Source of the DNA: Ichthyophis bannanicus
Taxonomy: Eukaryota > Chordata > Amphibia > Gymnophiona > Ichthyophiidae
NCBI GenBank assembly: GCA_033557465.1
Contig: CM066047.1
Coordinates: forward strand, 2,790,001 to 2,854,000
Length of the DNA stretch: 64,000 bases
Reading direction: 5' to 3'
The notes beneath the pieces were generated by a model. It was not told the DNA's origin. It made no database searches and saw only the letters and a list, made by a program, of their open reading frames with translations. Below, piece after piece: positions 41,352-52,654 of this stretch. Numbering within the stretch: position 1 is the stretch's first letter; each line of letters starts with the position of its first letter. A program made the position numbers and the translations under genes.

Positions 41352-42893
41352 CTTGGGGGTAGGGTTGCCAACTGGCCGGTTTTCCATGGCCAGGCCGGCT
41401 GCCGGCACAGATATAGAACCGGCCCTTAAAAAGCCGGTTTTTTGCTCTGGCCGCGAGATTGGGAGCGGCCAGAGCAAAAAAAACCCCCTTTTCTCTGCAG
41501 TGCGCGAACGCGATCGCGATCGATCCTCCGTGCAGCCGCTGCTTCTGCTTTTCACAGAGCAGCGGCTGCAATAAAGTTAATTTGAAAAGGAAGAGAAACC
41601 TGAGGAGCCCTCCTCCCTCTGACATCACTTCCTCAGGGGCTGCAGAAGGACAACCGGAGGGCTCCTCAGGTTTCTCTTCCTTTTCAAATTAAGTTTATTG
41701 CAGCTGCTGCTCTGTAAAAAGCAGAAGCAGCAGCTGCACGGGGCAAAGCAGAGGCAGCACTGAGGAGTGGGGGGAGGGGTGGAAGCAGCATTAAGGGGGT
41801 GAAGCTGCACTAAGGGAGGCAAAGCTACACTAAGTGGCAGGGGGTGAAGCTGCACTAAGGGGGGTGGTGAAGCCGCAGTGCTGGTCGGGGGGGGGGGGAG
41901 GCCAAGGACTACAAATGGGCTTTGATGGAGGGGGGGGCTAGGACTACAAATGGGCTGTGATGAGGGGGGGGGACCTGGACTGGGAAAGGGCTATGAGGGG
42001 GGAAACTTGGACTGGAAATGGGCTATGGTGCAGGGAGGGGGAACTTGGACTGGAAATAGGCTGTGATTAGGGGGGCTAGGACTGCAAATGGGCTGTGATG
42101 TGAGGGCTAGCACTGGAAATGGGCTGATGAAGAGATGGAATAGGACTGGAAATGGGCTGATGGGAGAATGGGACTAGAAGGGAGTGGATGCTGGGTGGGT
42201 CTAGAACTATAAGGGAACTGATTTTGGGGGAGGACTAGAATGGATGGGGAATGAGAATGGAGAGGGGAAAATATATTTTGTGTGGAAGAAAAGTCTACGA
42301 TGGGCCGGGTATTGGGAGAGTAAGAGGGGCTTGAGAATGGAAGGGTGAAATTTAAATGGATGATAAAGGAATAAGGAAAGAATTGGGGGAAAGAGCAAAA
42401 GGGAAACAATCAGTATGTTAAAGCAGAAATAGAGAGAGAATGGAAAACATCTAAAAGAGAAGAAAGGACAAATGGATAGCTCGCAGAAGACACAAAGAAA
42501 CCAGAAGAAAGTGACTGGAGCAATTGCAACTGAAAAATAAAACGCCCAAACAGAAGGTAGAAAAATACTTTTTATTTTGAATTTATTAACTGGAATATGT
42601 CTGGTCTGGGAAGTGTGTATTGCTAACATCTTTGTGTTTTTGTTTAGTGCAAGAGGAAATTACTTTATAGTTTTATTTTCTCCAGTGTTGTACATTTCAT
42701 GTTTGGCTTTTGGGGTTCCCAGTTTAATTATTATCTGACCAAGGAAGTTAGCCTACACGTATCCTCGGTAATTTTTGTGGGTGGGGCTGGGGGCGGGGCA
42801 GGGGTGGGACTAGGGGCGGAGAATGGGTGGAGCATGGCGAGCCACAAGTGTCAGGTTTTTCTCGGTGAAAAAGTTGGCAACCCTACTTGGGGG
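41352..42893. mobile_element. Non-autonomous hAT element, copy 2, with 8-bp target duplication
   Basis: Terminal inverted repeats tagggttgccaact (41360) and agttggcaacccta (ending 42885) are flanked by the identical 8-bp cttggggg at 41352-41359 and 42886-42893. The element is 1526 bp and lies in opposite orientation to copy 1. It shares with copy 1 the GC-rich end, the C/G-rich minisatellite unit (short here) and the long region ending in 'tcggtgaaaaagttggcaac'. Between the GC-rich end and the minisatellite it carries a different palindrome. It has no transposase. Confidence 0.9.
41532..41737. repeat. 82-bp inverted repeat inside hAT copy 2
   Basis: The arm 41532-41613 ('gcagccgctgcttctgcttt' ... 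'cctgaggagccctcc') is mirrored at 41656-41737 with few differences. The spacer is 'tccctctgacatcacttcct' onward. It is unrelated to the palindrome of copy 1 by eye. Confidence 0.88.
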
Positions 42894-44028
42894 GGGGCTC
42901 AGTGTGCTTGGGTAGGGGGTTATGATGTGCTTCTGAGGGGGGAATTGGTTAATGCTGCAGGGGGAGCATATCTGCTTTGGGGCAGCTAGTGGGTGGGGTC
43001 CTGGGGTGGGAAGGGCCAGAACTATTGTGTTGCATCCGTATGCCCCTGTACCAGTGCAGTGATTTTAGGAAGCTGCTCCCACTTCTACGTGGCAGGGATT
43101 TCCATGCCCTTTATTCCCACGTGCAGCCTCCTAAAATCACTGCAACTGCCAGACCTGCAGGGACTTCCCCGTGCAGTCCTGCAGCTATGTTTAGCAAGAC
43201 CTCCTATAGAATAGTGCTCTAATTCTGCACATCCTGAGATGGACATGGGAGTGTTCCCCTCTGTTTGTTCTTTTTTTCTAAAATTCCCCTTTAAATGTTT
43301 TATGGAAAAAAAACTAGAAAGTTACCATTTCTATGGCTGACAAAAAATATTAGTGGGTTAATGCAACTATAGAGAGAGTAATTTGCAGTTTTAACATGTT
43401 TTACTTTCTCTGTGAATAATTTCACACATTCTAAAAATAAGAAATCACAGTACTTTATGCTTAGAAGATAGTCGCAGGCATGTAAAGTTGAAAATTTTAC
43501 TTCCAGAAGACAAGCTGCATGTAGATTGTGCTGAAATGAAGAGTTTGAGGGCCAGCATAGATTTTAAAATTCACTGATTCAGACTGTCCTTCAGGGAAAA
43601 CACTTTACTTTTCACAGTATTTGAAAGTTGCACACTCACACAATCAAGGGCTCTTCTCAAGGGTTTACGCTGAAATGGCTCAGACAACCTCCATAACACT
43701 TGATATATACCAGTTCAGAATTACCCTACCTAATGCGATAATTATTTTACCCCTTCTTTCCCACTCCTCAACTTAGAGGGCAGATTTGCCACTAGTGCAC
43801 CTCAGGCATTAATTAAAGAAGAAAATGGTCCCTTTTTGCATATCTCTTTGGGGAAGATCAACAAACATTGTGATCACATTCAGATATGCGTCATCCTACC
43901 ACAGCTGCAGCCCATAAAAATATTATAACAACTTCTCTGAAGAAACACTTTCACACCTTATTTCCTCACTAAACTTGTGTTGGGACGCGTGAAATGTTGT
44001 TGAACTTTAACTATAAATTACTTGTATT
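42894..44028. other. Unassigned intronic sequence
   Basis: No coding segment is found. A weak Penelope-like phrase ('tgttgggacgcgtgaaat' near 43978) is noted but not called. The rest looks like host intron or decayed repeat. Confidence 0.45.
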
Positions 44029-44318
44029 TATTTATTTTATTTAGACAGTTTTGTATACCACCTTATCCTTCAATCAAAGTGGTCACAACACAATTGGGGG
44101 ATACATTTAACATGAGGGTATATGAAACACATACATACTTACAGGGAACATGGGCAATGGAAGGTTAAGTGGCTTTCCCAAGACCACAAGGAGCACCTGT
44201 GGGACTAGAAACCCCAGTCCTTCCGGCCCAAGGTTGCTGTCCTCTAGTGGGATTTGAACCACCAACCTTCCGGCCTGTGGTACCTTGCCCCAACCACTAG
44301 ACCACTCCTCCCTCTAAT
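44029..44318 (-). mobile_element. tRNA-derived SINE, full length
   Basis: On the minus strand the head has the B box as ggttcaaatccc and an A box within 'tggtctagtggttggggc'. The body has 'cttgggaaagccacttaacc'. The tail ends in TTTA repeats at 44029 as seen on the plus strand. It is the same family as 40431-40722 with a different tail variant ('accactttgattgaaggat' on the minus strand). Confidence 0.85.
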
Positions 44319-44460
44319 GGTTCTGAACCTTTCCCTGTCTCTGTAGTCTAGGACAAAATGGTCCCTGCCCTTTACTGTCCCAGAAGTAATCTGCAGTTGA
44401 TCTCTATCTCTCCCTCTGCCTATTGGTCTCACTTCCTTCAAATCCACAAGCTGCTTTCTG

Positions 44461-45190
44461 GAAACATGACAGCAGAAATAGACCACTTGGTCTATCTAGT
44501 CTGCCCTTCCATATCATCTACAACAGTCCCCTTTTTTCCTTTAGAGATCCTCTGTGTTTCTCCCATGATTTCTTGAATTAAGATACTGTCGTCGTCTCTA
44601 CCACCTCCACTGGGAAGACTATTCCATGCATCTACTACTCTTTCTGTAAAGAAATATTACCGCATATTACTCCTGAGTCTGTCCCCTTTCACCCTCATCC
44701 TGTGTCTCCTCATAGCAGAGCTTGGCTTCAAATGAAATAGACCCTCCTGTGCATTTATGCCACAGAGATATTTAAATGTCTCTCTCATATTTCCCCTATC
44801 CCGCCTTTCCTCTAAAATATACATATTAAGATCTTTAAGTCTGTCCTCACATGCTTCATAATGAGGACCATTAACCATTTTCGTAGCCACCCTCTACACC
44901 GACTCCAACCTGCTTATATCCTTTTGAAGGTGTGGTCTCCAGAACTGAACACAATACACCAAATGAGGTTGCACCAGAGATCTATACAGAGGCACTATCA
45001 CCTCCCTTTTTTTGCTGGCCATTCCTCTCCCTATATATCCAAGCATCCTTCTGTCTTTTTGCAGTCAACTTTTCTACCTGTTTAGCTGCTTTAAGATCGT
45101 CAGACACAATTACACCCAGGTCCCGCTCTTCTTTTGTGGACAGAAGTACCTCACCCCCTCCACTCTACTGCTCCTTTGAGGTGTGTGCTA
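44461..45190 (-). mobile_element. CR1-B LINE 3' part
   Basis: This is a minus-strand CR1-B tail and RT C-terminus. The frame at 44657-44890 carries 'YILEERRDRGNMRETFKYL'. It is truncated near 45190 and non-functional. Confidence 0.85.
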
Positions 45191-45289
45191 AATTAAATTA
45201 AAGTATTCCCATAGTTTAATATTAAACTATATACACATCATCCCAAACTACTCAGCTTTAGATGTGGAGAATTCTACAACGAATAATGA

Positions 45290-45530
45290 GGGACATATTC
45301 AAAACATTTTAACTGGTTGGCAGACCCCCACAGACTGCCAAAGATATAGCAAGTTAAAACTGCAGCAGTCTGTGGACCGTGACAGCTGCTAGCCAGATAG
45401 CAGTGCGGGTGGTGGGCAGCCTGGATATGTAGTGGTGGATACCAGATATCTTCTGCTGCTGAATATCCGGTTTTAATTAGAGGTGGTGACTAGGAGTTTT
45501 ATTTTGTCTGGACGCCTCATTTGCTGAATA
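45290..45530. repeat. 'gatattc' repeat G6
   Basis: It starts 'gggacatattcaaaacattt' and includes 'ctgctagccagatagc' and 'tgctgctgaatatccgg'. It is a member of the gatattc family. Confidence 0.45.
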
Positions 45531-45957
45531 TGCCTGCTAATATGATTTATAGAAGCATGACATGCAGTAACCAAAGGTTTTATGTCTGTGGCAAATCTAT
45601 GTAAAGGGCAAAAGTGGAGTCAGTATTCAAAAGATCTATTTGGTTAACTTTGATAATTAATAGGACATACCTTTCCTTTATGAAATTTTGGGGCTGCCCA
45701 CTAGTTAAATTTTACCCAGACAGCTCATTATCCAATTAAATTTATGTGGGGAGGAGTTGGATCACCAAACTACTACTGTGCGTAACGTAAATAATGGTGA
45801 ATGAGGACCATCAGGAAAAACAGCAAAGCTAAAGTCTGAAGCACTGAGCTTCTATAGCAATACACTGCTTCTAATTTTATTCATTGTTCCTTATACATAA
45901 AGCCATCCAGTTAAAATTGTATCTTTGGTATTTTTTAAATGCAATTAAAATATAAAA
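45531..45957. other. Unassigned intronic sequence
   Basis: AT-rich with no recognised feature. Confidence 0.45.
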
Positions 45958-46262
45958 ACTATGGGGAGATACTCAGCAGCGGCAGCAAGCCAATCTAACA
46001 TGGCTAGTCATCGTCATAGTCAACGCTGGGGCCATATTGATGAGAAGCTAACCAGGAAACGGCGATATTCAGTCACTGTGCGGTTAGCTTCTGTGGTGAA
46101 ATTTAGGTAAGCCTTTGCTGCGCCTGATTCTTGCTGTATGTCGGTAACCAGGCAACTACTCAATATCGACGGGTGCCGCCCCAGAACGCCCCAATGTTAA
46201 CCGGCAGCACCCACAGATATTCAGCAGCAGTAACAGTTAGTACCACTGAATATCCCAGATAG
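45958..46262. repeat. 'gatattc' repeat G7
   Basis: Starts 'ggggagatactcagcagcgg' and ends 'gtaccactgaatatccc'. The ends are imperfect inverted repeats. The interior includes 'gctaaccaggaaacggcgat' and 'aatatcgacgggtgccgccc'. Confidence 0.5.
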
Positions 46263-46364
46263 AGAGAGTAATGCATTGTCTGCTATCCCTCCCCCCCTCC
46301 CCCCTCAATACTCCTCTGTTCGGAAAGCACTCTTTCAGCCATTTTAGTTGCCCAGCTGTTTTAA

Positions 46365-46683
46365 AAATTTAGAAACCTATAAAATGTTGGCAGATAAAGA
46401 CCATATGATGTATCCAGTCTGCCAATCCATACTTAACCAGCTCAACAATCCCCTCCTCTCCTTTAGAGGTCCTATGTATTTGTTCCATGCTTTCTTGAAT
46501 TCGGATGCAGTTCGCCATCTTGACTCGAATTCTGTTCTATATATCCACTACCTTTTCTATATAGAAATATTTCCTAAGATTAGCCCTTTCACATTCATCC
46601 TATGACCCCTTATTCCAGAATTTTCTTTGAATTGAAAAAGGCCCACCTCCTGTGCATTTCTAGCAAGAAGATATTTAAATGTC
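46365..46683 (-). mobile_element. Diverged CR1-B-like 3' fragment
   Basis: It has the layout of the CR1-B tail ('gttccatgctttcttgaatt', 'tatatccactac', 'gaaatatttc') but many differences, so it is older or a separate subfamily. Confidence 0.7.
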
Positions 46684-46944
46684 ATAAGAACATAAGATAT
46701 GCTATAGTGGGTCAGACCAAAGGTTCATCAAGCCCAGTATCCTGTTTACATCAGTGGCCAATCCAGGTCACAAAAGGTTCATCAAGCCCAGTATCCTGTT
46801 TACATCAGTGGCCAATCCAGGTCACAAATAGTTGTCAGGTTTCCAAAAGGTAAACAAATTCCATGCTGCATATCCCAGGGGCAAGAAGTGGATTTCTCCA
46901 GCGGTTAATGGACTTTTCCTCCAGGAATTTGTCCAAACATCTTT
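46684..46944 (-). mobile_element. CR1-A-like tail with internal 54-bp duplication
   Basis: The tail starts 'cataagaacataagat'. A 54-bp block beginning aaaggttcatca is present twice in tandem (46719-46772 and 46773-46826) with almost no difference. It ends at 'ccaaacatctttta', where an L1-like tail begins. Confidence 0.75.
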
Positions 46945-47624
46945 TATTTTATTTTTATTTTATATTTATGAATTTTACAATAAACAACCAAGCATATACA
47001 ATATACTTGCCAGGAAAAAAGGAACCCATACAAGCAAAAATTATACAGGATAGTATAAACAAAGTATAGGCCGTAACTGATCACCGTAAGCAGTTCCCTA
47101 CTACAGCCCACGAGGAGGATCAAAGGAAAACGAGAATACATACCAGAACTAAAGGAGAAAATAGACAAACTAGCAGCCTAGTTTTATAAATCAGCAGTGG
47201 AAATGTCAGTTAAAGCAGACCTACGGGCACTCAGATATGCCAGCAACTAAGGGGGTCAAAAAAAATGTAGGAAACAGACTGTTATTTAACAATACATTTA
47301 CAGGAAAAATTTAGGAAAACTTGGCCGCCCAATTGAACACCGGGCTGAAGGAGGAGAAATTCATGCCCCCTCTGAGTTTCCCAAGAAAGTTCGGGGTAAA
47401 CTCATCCAAGCACATCTTGACAAACTTACTCATACATGTTACATCTTATGAACTCCAGAAGGAAGCTCTCTTTGGCACGATGCAAGTATTATGCTGAACA
47501 TTAGCAGTAAATTTGAAATACTAAGATCATACGCCACAAACCCTGGTTTAGAAGTGAGGTTCACGACTGCCATAGTATGCGTAAAACTAACCCATTTGGA
47601 GAAACTACCTTGCGTAATGACATA
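46945..47624 (-). mobile_element. Possible L1/Tx1 3' end
   Basis: A T-rich start ('ttttatttttattttatatt') and 'gaattttacaataaacaacc' are consistent with the poly-A 3' end of an L1-type element on the minus strand. The coding match is weak. The ORF1-like part lies at 49366-50199. The upper half could be unrelated intron. Confidence 0.4.
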
Positions 47625-47883
47625 GTTACATAATATATGGTGGCAGATAAAGACCATCATGGTCCATCTAGTCTGCCCAGCAAGGTGGCAAGTGTAGGTG
47701 CACCTGCCGCTCCATGCAGGACACCCCTCCCCATGCCTTTGTTTAGGGGTGTACTCACCAATCCGTGCAGGTCACTCCTATTGGTTGAGATAGCAGAGAC
47801 AGTAAAGGTTATTTTGATTTTATTCTGTTACTATAAAGGGATCCACTGTGTCTGTCCCAAGTCATTTTGAATTCTGTCACTGT
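47625..47883 (-). mobile_element. CR1-C LINE 3' tail
   Basis: A third CR1 subfamily. It has 'ggtggcagataaagaccatc' and 'ccatctagtctgcccagcaa', and in its last coding part the inverse of 'TVTEFKMTWDRHSG'. It continues at 49159 after a CR1-A insertion. Confidence 0.75.
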
Positions 47884-49158
47884 ACATAAGAACATAAGAT
47901 ATGCCATACTGGGTCAGACCAAGGTCCATCAAACCCAGTATCCTGTTTCCAAGTGGCCAATCTAGGTCATACGTACCTAGCAGTTTCCCTAAAAGACACA
48001 GGTTCCACAATGCTTGTACTGGGTCAAGCACTGATATCCTGGGTCCCCTCTTAATAATGGTTTATGGACCTTTCCTCCAGGAACTTGTCCAAACCTTTTT
48101 TAAAACCAGCTACACTAACAGCCTTTACTACATCCTCCGGTAACAAATTCCAGAGTTTGATTACACGTTGAGTGAAAAAATATTTTCTTTTATTAGTCTT
48201 AAATAGTTTACCCTGTAGCTTCATTGCATGTCCCCTAGTCTTTCTATATTCTGTTAACGTAAACAATCTTTATTTATTTATTTAACATTTCTTATATACC
48301 GCGCTATTTCTCATCAGTGCGGTTTACATAGAACAACAAGCATTTGGACATAAAGATTTGTCCTACATTTACATAAAACAGGGTTTTAACATGGATTAAA
48401 CTAGCAGCCTAGTTTACCCGATCTACGTTTACCCGTTCCACTCCGTTCATTAATTTATAGACTTCTATCATATTTCCCCTCAGCCGTCTCTTTTCCAGGT
48501 TAAAGAGCCCTAACCTTTTTAGCCTTTCTTCATAGGAGTATCCTTCCATCCCCTTTACCATTTTGGTGGCTCTTCTCTGAACCTTTTCTAAAATCGCTAT
48601 ATCCTTTTTAAGATACGGCGACCAGAATTGCATACAATATTCAAGGTGCGGTCTCACCATGCAACGATATAGAGACATTATAATATCTTTTGTTTTATTT
48701 TCCATTCTTTCCTTATGATACCTAGCATTCTATTTGCTCTCTTGTCCGCCGCTGCACACTGGGCCGAGGGTTTTAACATGGTATCCACAGTGACTCCTAA
48801 ATCTTTTTCCTGGGTGGTGGTTCCTAATGTGGAACCTTGCATCATGTAACCATAGTGTGGCATAACTTCCCTAGGGGCATAACTTTGCACTTGTCCACAT
48901 TAAATTTCATCTGCCATTTTGATGCCCAGTCTTCCAATTTATCAAGATCCTCTTGCAATTTTCCACAATCCTCTTGGGTTTTAACAACTTTAGTTTTGTG
49001 TCATCTGCAAATTTGATAACCTCACTCATTATTCCACTTTCCAGGTCATTTATGAATATGTCAAAAAGCAGCGGACCCAGCACAGATCCCTGGGGTACAC
49101 CACTATTCACCTTTCTCCATTGGGAAAATTGGCCATTTAGCCCTACCCTCTGCTTTCT
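47884..49158 (-). mobile_element. CR1-A LINE copy inserted in CR1-C
   Basis: Frames at 48051-48266, 48409-48705, 48678-48890 and 48907-49110 cover the RT palm ('[20 protein letters not shown]', 'FADDTKL') to the C-terminus ('FLEERSINHY'). It is split by a SINE tail at 48268-48412. It is truncated at about 49158 after 'GLNGQFSQW'. Confidence 0.9.
48268..48412 (-). mobile_element. SINE/L2-type tail nested in CR1-A
   Basis: TTTA repeats, 'acatttcttatataccgcgc' and 'catcagtgcggtttacatag' define it. The host CR1-A reads 'aacaatc' before it and 'gatctacgtttacccg' after it. Confidence 0.8.
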
Positions 49159-49365
49159 ATGTGTTAACTGTATTTGCCACCACCAGTTCCATCAGGAGGG
49201 CATTCCAAGCATCGACCACCCTTTCAATGAAAATGTATTTCTTAATGTTGCCTTTCAGTTTACACCCTTGCAGCTTCATGTTATGTCCTCTAGTTTTTCA
49301 GACTAGATCTTTTACAAAAAAATATTTTGAGAAAACCATCTCTATCACTAGTCAAAGTAAAAGTT
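49159..49365 (-). mobile_element. CR1-C LINE continued
   Basis: On the minus strand it encodes '[20 protein letters not shown]', which joins in order to the tail at 47625-47883. It is truncated near 49365. Confidence 0.75.
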
Positions 49366-50199
49366 ATTGGAAGGGTTGACGGAGTGTACAAATCAGCTCC
49401 AGATGTTTCCAAAATTGCTGAAACATATAAAGAGTCAGCCTATTGAACACCAGTACCTGAAGACCTTTGACCAGTAAAAATATAGTAAAGCTTAGAGAAT
49501 GGGGGACAGGATTCAACTGGAACCTCAAACACCTCCAATAAATAAGATTAAACATTTCCTTAGCATTAATAGCAGTCAACATAGGAAAATTTGTAAGTCT
49601 CAGTTTTCTGGTATCTGGAAAAGTTCTCAAATTGTTAAGTCCTCTCTTTTATACCAAGAATATCTTTGCAAACTAGTTCAGCAGAATCTTCCACCTGACC
49701 AACCTTTTCCTAAAACTGTACAACAGAAGTCTGTAAACTCGAGATATCCTCAGCATGCTGTTGAAGAAGAGAGGTGTTTGTCTGAACTTGCAGTGCCAAA
49801 GTTTGTATCAGGGGAGCCGATGACTCCCCAAGCTGAGTTATGACAGTCCAGATAGCTTCTAAGGTAAAAGGTGCAGGACGACTCAGAGAAAGCCATAACT
49901 TGTGTTACTCCGTAACGCCATTCCTGATGAGATGGGAACCACCACCTCCTCTGCAGAGTCCAAAACTATGCTTCACGGCAAGAGATTGCTGGGCCAAAGA
50001 TCCAGAAGGGGCATCCCAACTCTTCCCTGCTGACCTGGAGACGCCACTCCAATAGCTGCCAGTTCACCAGCTTGGGTAACAACCGGAAACATCTGCCTCA
50101 TGGGAGAGCCAGGTTCCAGCAAAACCACCTTCGAAGCTGGCCACTGCACCACGGAGAAGCGATTTGGCCCCGAACTGCTTGAGAAGTGTCCTAGCTTCA
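49366..50199 (-). mobile_element. L1/Tx1-type ORF1 fragment
   Basis: One minus-strand frame (with a stop) at about 49560-49870 reads 'LEAIWTVITQLGESSA', 'TNTSLLQQHAEDISSLQTSV', 'EKVGQVEDSAELVCKDILG'. This is a coiled-coil pattern typical of L1/Tx1 ORF1 proteins, running toward a region where the RNA-recognition part would begin. The upper part (49870-50199) would be its 5' region. The frame is interrupted and the element is a relic. Confidence 0.6.
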
Positions 50200-50418
50200 T
50201 AAGAATATAAGAGATGCCATACTGGGTCAGACCAAGGTCCATCAAGCCCAGTATCCTGTTTCCAACAGTGGCCAATCTAGGTCATACGTACCTAGCAGTT
50301 TCCCCAAAAGACACAGGTTCCACAATGCTTGTATTGGGTCAAGCAGTGATATCCTGGGTCCTTTTTTAATAATGGTTTATGGACCTTTCCTCCAGGAACT
50401 TGTCCAAACCTTTTTTAA
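50200..50418 (-). mobile_element. Outer CR1-A copy, 3' tail part
   Basis: It starts 'ataagaatataagagatgcc' and runs to 'ccaaaccttttttaa' at 50418. The same element continues at 52826 ('ttttttaaacccagctac') after a plus-strand CR1-A insertion. The shared ttttttaa may be a short duplication. Confidence 0.85.
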
Positions 50419-50958
50419 TCCTTAGTGGAACACCAGATCTAGTGCAAGAGATAAGGTTGTTGGGGCCACTTGGCAATAGTGATCATAGCATGATCGCCTT
50501 TGATTTAATTAGTGGAGGAGGGCTAGTACGGAAATCCACAGTACTACCTTTTAACTTTCGAAAGAGAGACTATGATAAAATGAGGAAAACAGTTAAGAAA
50601 AAACTAAAAGGAGCAGTTGCAAAAGATAGACGTACATCAGGCTTGGCTGTTGTTGAAAAATACTATCTTGGAAGCCCAGACCAGCTGTATTCCATGCTTT
50701 AAGAAAAGTGGAAGGAAGTCCAAAAAACTGCCAGCATGGTTTAAAGGTGAGGTCAGAGAGGCGGCTGTTGCCAAAAAAGCATCTTTCAGGAAATGGAAAA
50801 AAGAGCCAAACGACGAAACCTGGAAACAGCACAAGCACTGGCAAGTCAAATGCAAGGCATTGATAAGGCAGGCAAAGGGAGAATTTGAGAAGAAGCTTGC
50901 TGCAGAAGCAAAAATGTGAAGTAAAGACCTTTTCAAGTACATTTGTAGCAAAAAACCT

Positions 50959-51528
50959 GTGAGAGAGTCAGTTGGTCCATTAGATGATAAAGGGGTTAAA
51001 GGAGCACTAAGAGGCGACAAGGCGATAGCGGAGAGACTGAATGAATTCTTTGCTTCAGTCTTTACTGAGGAAGATGTAGGGATGTTACCCATGACTGAAG
51101 TGGTATTTAAAGGTGCGGAAGAATTGAAGGAAATATCGATACATCGGGAAGATGTATTACAACTATTAGATAAACTGAAGAGTAGCAAATCACCTGGGCC
51201 AGATGGTATACATCCAAGGGTGTTGAAAGAACTGAAATACGAGATTGCAGACCTGCTATTAGTAATCTGTGAACTATCATTAAAATCATCTCTAATACCT
51301 GAAGATTGGAGGATTGCCAATGTAACACCAAGTTTTAAAAAAGGTTCCAGGGGTGATCCGGGAAACTACAGACCATTGAACCTGACATCAGTACCGGGAA
51401 AAATGGTAGAAACCATCATAAAGAATAAAATTACTCAGCATGTAGATAGTCATGACCTAATGGGAGACAGCCAACATGGCTTTAGACAAGGAAGATCTTG
51501 TCTTACTAATCTGTTTTGTTTTTTTTGA
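50959..51528 (+). pseudogene. CR1-A ORF2 pre-RT region
   Basis: The 189-aa frame has 'IAERLNEFFASVFTEEDVG', 'SSKSPGPDGIHPRVLKELKY', 'LIPEDWRIANVTPSFKKGSR' and 'GDSQHGFRQGRSCLTN'. These are the fingers of the CR1 reverse transcriptase. It changes frame near 51520 into the next frame. Confidence 0.9.
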
Positions 51529-52654
51529 AGGAGTGAATAATCAGGTGGACAAAGGTGAGTCGGTTGATATTGTGTATCTGGACTTTCAGAAAGCCTTTGA
51601 CAAGGTCCCACATGAGAGACTTTTGGCAAAACTAAAGAGTCATGGGATGGGAGGCAGTGTACTATTGTGGATCAGGAACTGGTTAAAAGATAGAAAGCAG
51701 AGGGTAGGGCTAAATGACCAATTTTCCCAATGGAGAAAGGTGAATAGTGGTGTATTCCAGGGATCTGTGCTGGGTCTGCTGCTTTTTGACATAGTCATAA
51801 ATGACCTGGAAAGTGGAATAACGAGTGAGGTTATCAAATTTGCAGATGACACAAAACTATTTAAAGTTGTTAAAACCCAAGAGGATTGTGGAAAATTGCA
51901 AGAGGATCTTGATAAATTGGAAGACTGGGCATCAAAATGGCAGATGAAATTTAATGTGGACAAGTGCAAGGTTATGCACCTAGGGAAGAACAACCCAAAC
52001 TATGGTTACACGATGCAAGGTTCCACATTAGGAACCACCACCCAGGAAAAAGATTTAGGCGTCATTGTGGATACCATGTTAAAACCCTCGGCCCAGTGTG
52101 CAGCGGCGGCCAAGAGAGCAAATAGAATGCTAGGTATGATAAGGAAAGGAATGGAAAATAAAACAAAAGATATTATAATGCCTCTATATCGTTCCATGGT
52201 GAGACCGCACCTTGAATATTGTGTGCAATTCTGGTCGCCGTATCTTAAAAAGGATATAGCGATTTTAGAAAAGGTTCAGAGAAGAGCCACCAAAATGGTT
52301 AAGGGGATGGAAGGATACTCCTATGAAGAAAGGCTAAAAAGGTTAGGGCTCTTTAACCTGGAAAAGAGACGGCTGAGGGGAGATATGATAGAAGTCTATA
52401 AATTAATGAACGGAGTGGAACGGGTAAACATAGATCGATTGTTTACCTTATCAGAATTTAGAAAGACTAGGGGACATGCAATGAAGCTACAGGGTAAACT
52501 ATTTAAGACTAATAAAAGAAAATATTTTTTCACTCAACGTGTAATCAAACTCTGGAATTTGTTACTGGGGGATGTAGTAAAGGCTGTTAGTGTAGCTGGG
52601 TTTAAAAAAGGTTTGGACAAGTTCCTGGAGGAAAGGTCCATAAACCATTATTAA
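51476..52654 (+). CDS. CR1-A reverse transcriptase palm, thumb and C-terminus
   Basis: The 392-aa open frame is part of ORF2, not a separate gene. It copies CR1 RNA at a target nick. Palm 'YLDFQKAFD' is at residues 34-42, 'NSGVFQGSVLGLLLFD' near 90-105, and 'FADD' at 122-125. The conserved GVPQ reads GVFQ and LGPLL reads LGLLL, substitutions likely to weaken the enzyme. C-terminal blocks follow: '[20 protein letters not shown]', 'GYSYEERLKRLGLFNLEKRR', 'RGHAMKLQGKLFKTNKRKYF', ending 'FLEERSINHY'. The first Met is internal. Frameshifts upstream separate it from the rest. Confidence 0.92.
   Translation: MALDKEDLVLLICFVFFEGVNNQVDKGESVDIVYLDFQKAFDKVPHERLLAKLKSHGMGGSVLLWIRNWLKDRKQRVGLNDQFSQWRKVNSGVFQGSVLGLLLFDIVINDLESGITSEVIKFADDTKLFKVVKTQEDCGKLQEDLDKLEDWASKWQMKFNVDKCKVMHLGKNNPNYGYTMQGSTLGTTTQEKDLGVIVDTMLKPSAQCAAAAKRANRMLGMIRKGMENKTKDIIMPLYRSMVRPHLEYCVQFWSPYLKKDIAILEKVQRRATKMVKGMEGYSYEERLKRLGLFNLEKRRLRGDMIEVYKLMNGVERVNIDRLFTLSEFRKTRGHAMKLQGKLFKTNKRKYFFTQRVIKLWNLLLGDVVKAVSVAGFKKGLDKFLEERSINHY

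Noticed and set aside
43940..44020. Penelope-like phrase (ctctgaagaaac ... gggacgcgtgaaatg)
   Set aside because: The GAAA and stem parts do not line up with the motif in 11571-11607. Similarity is too weak.
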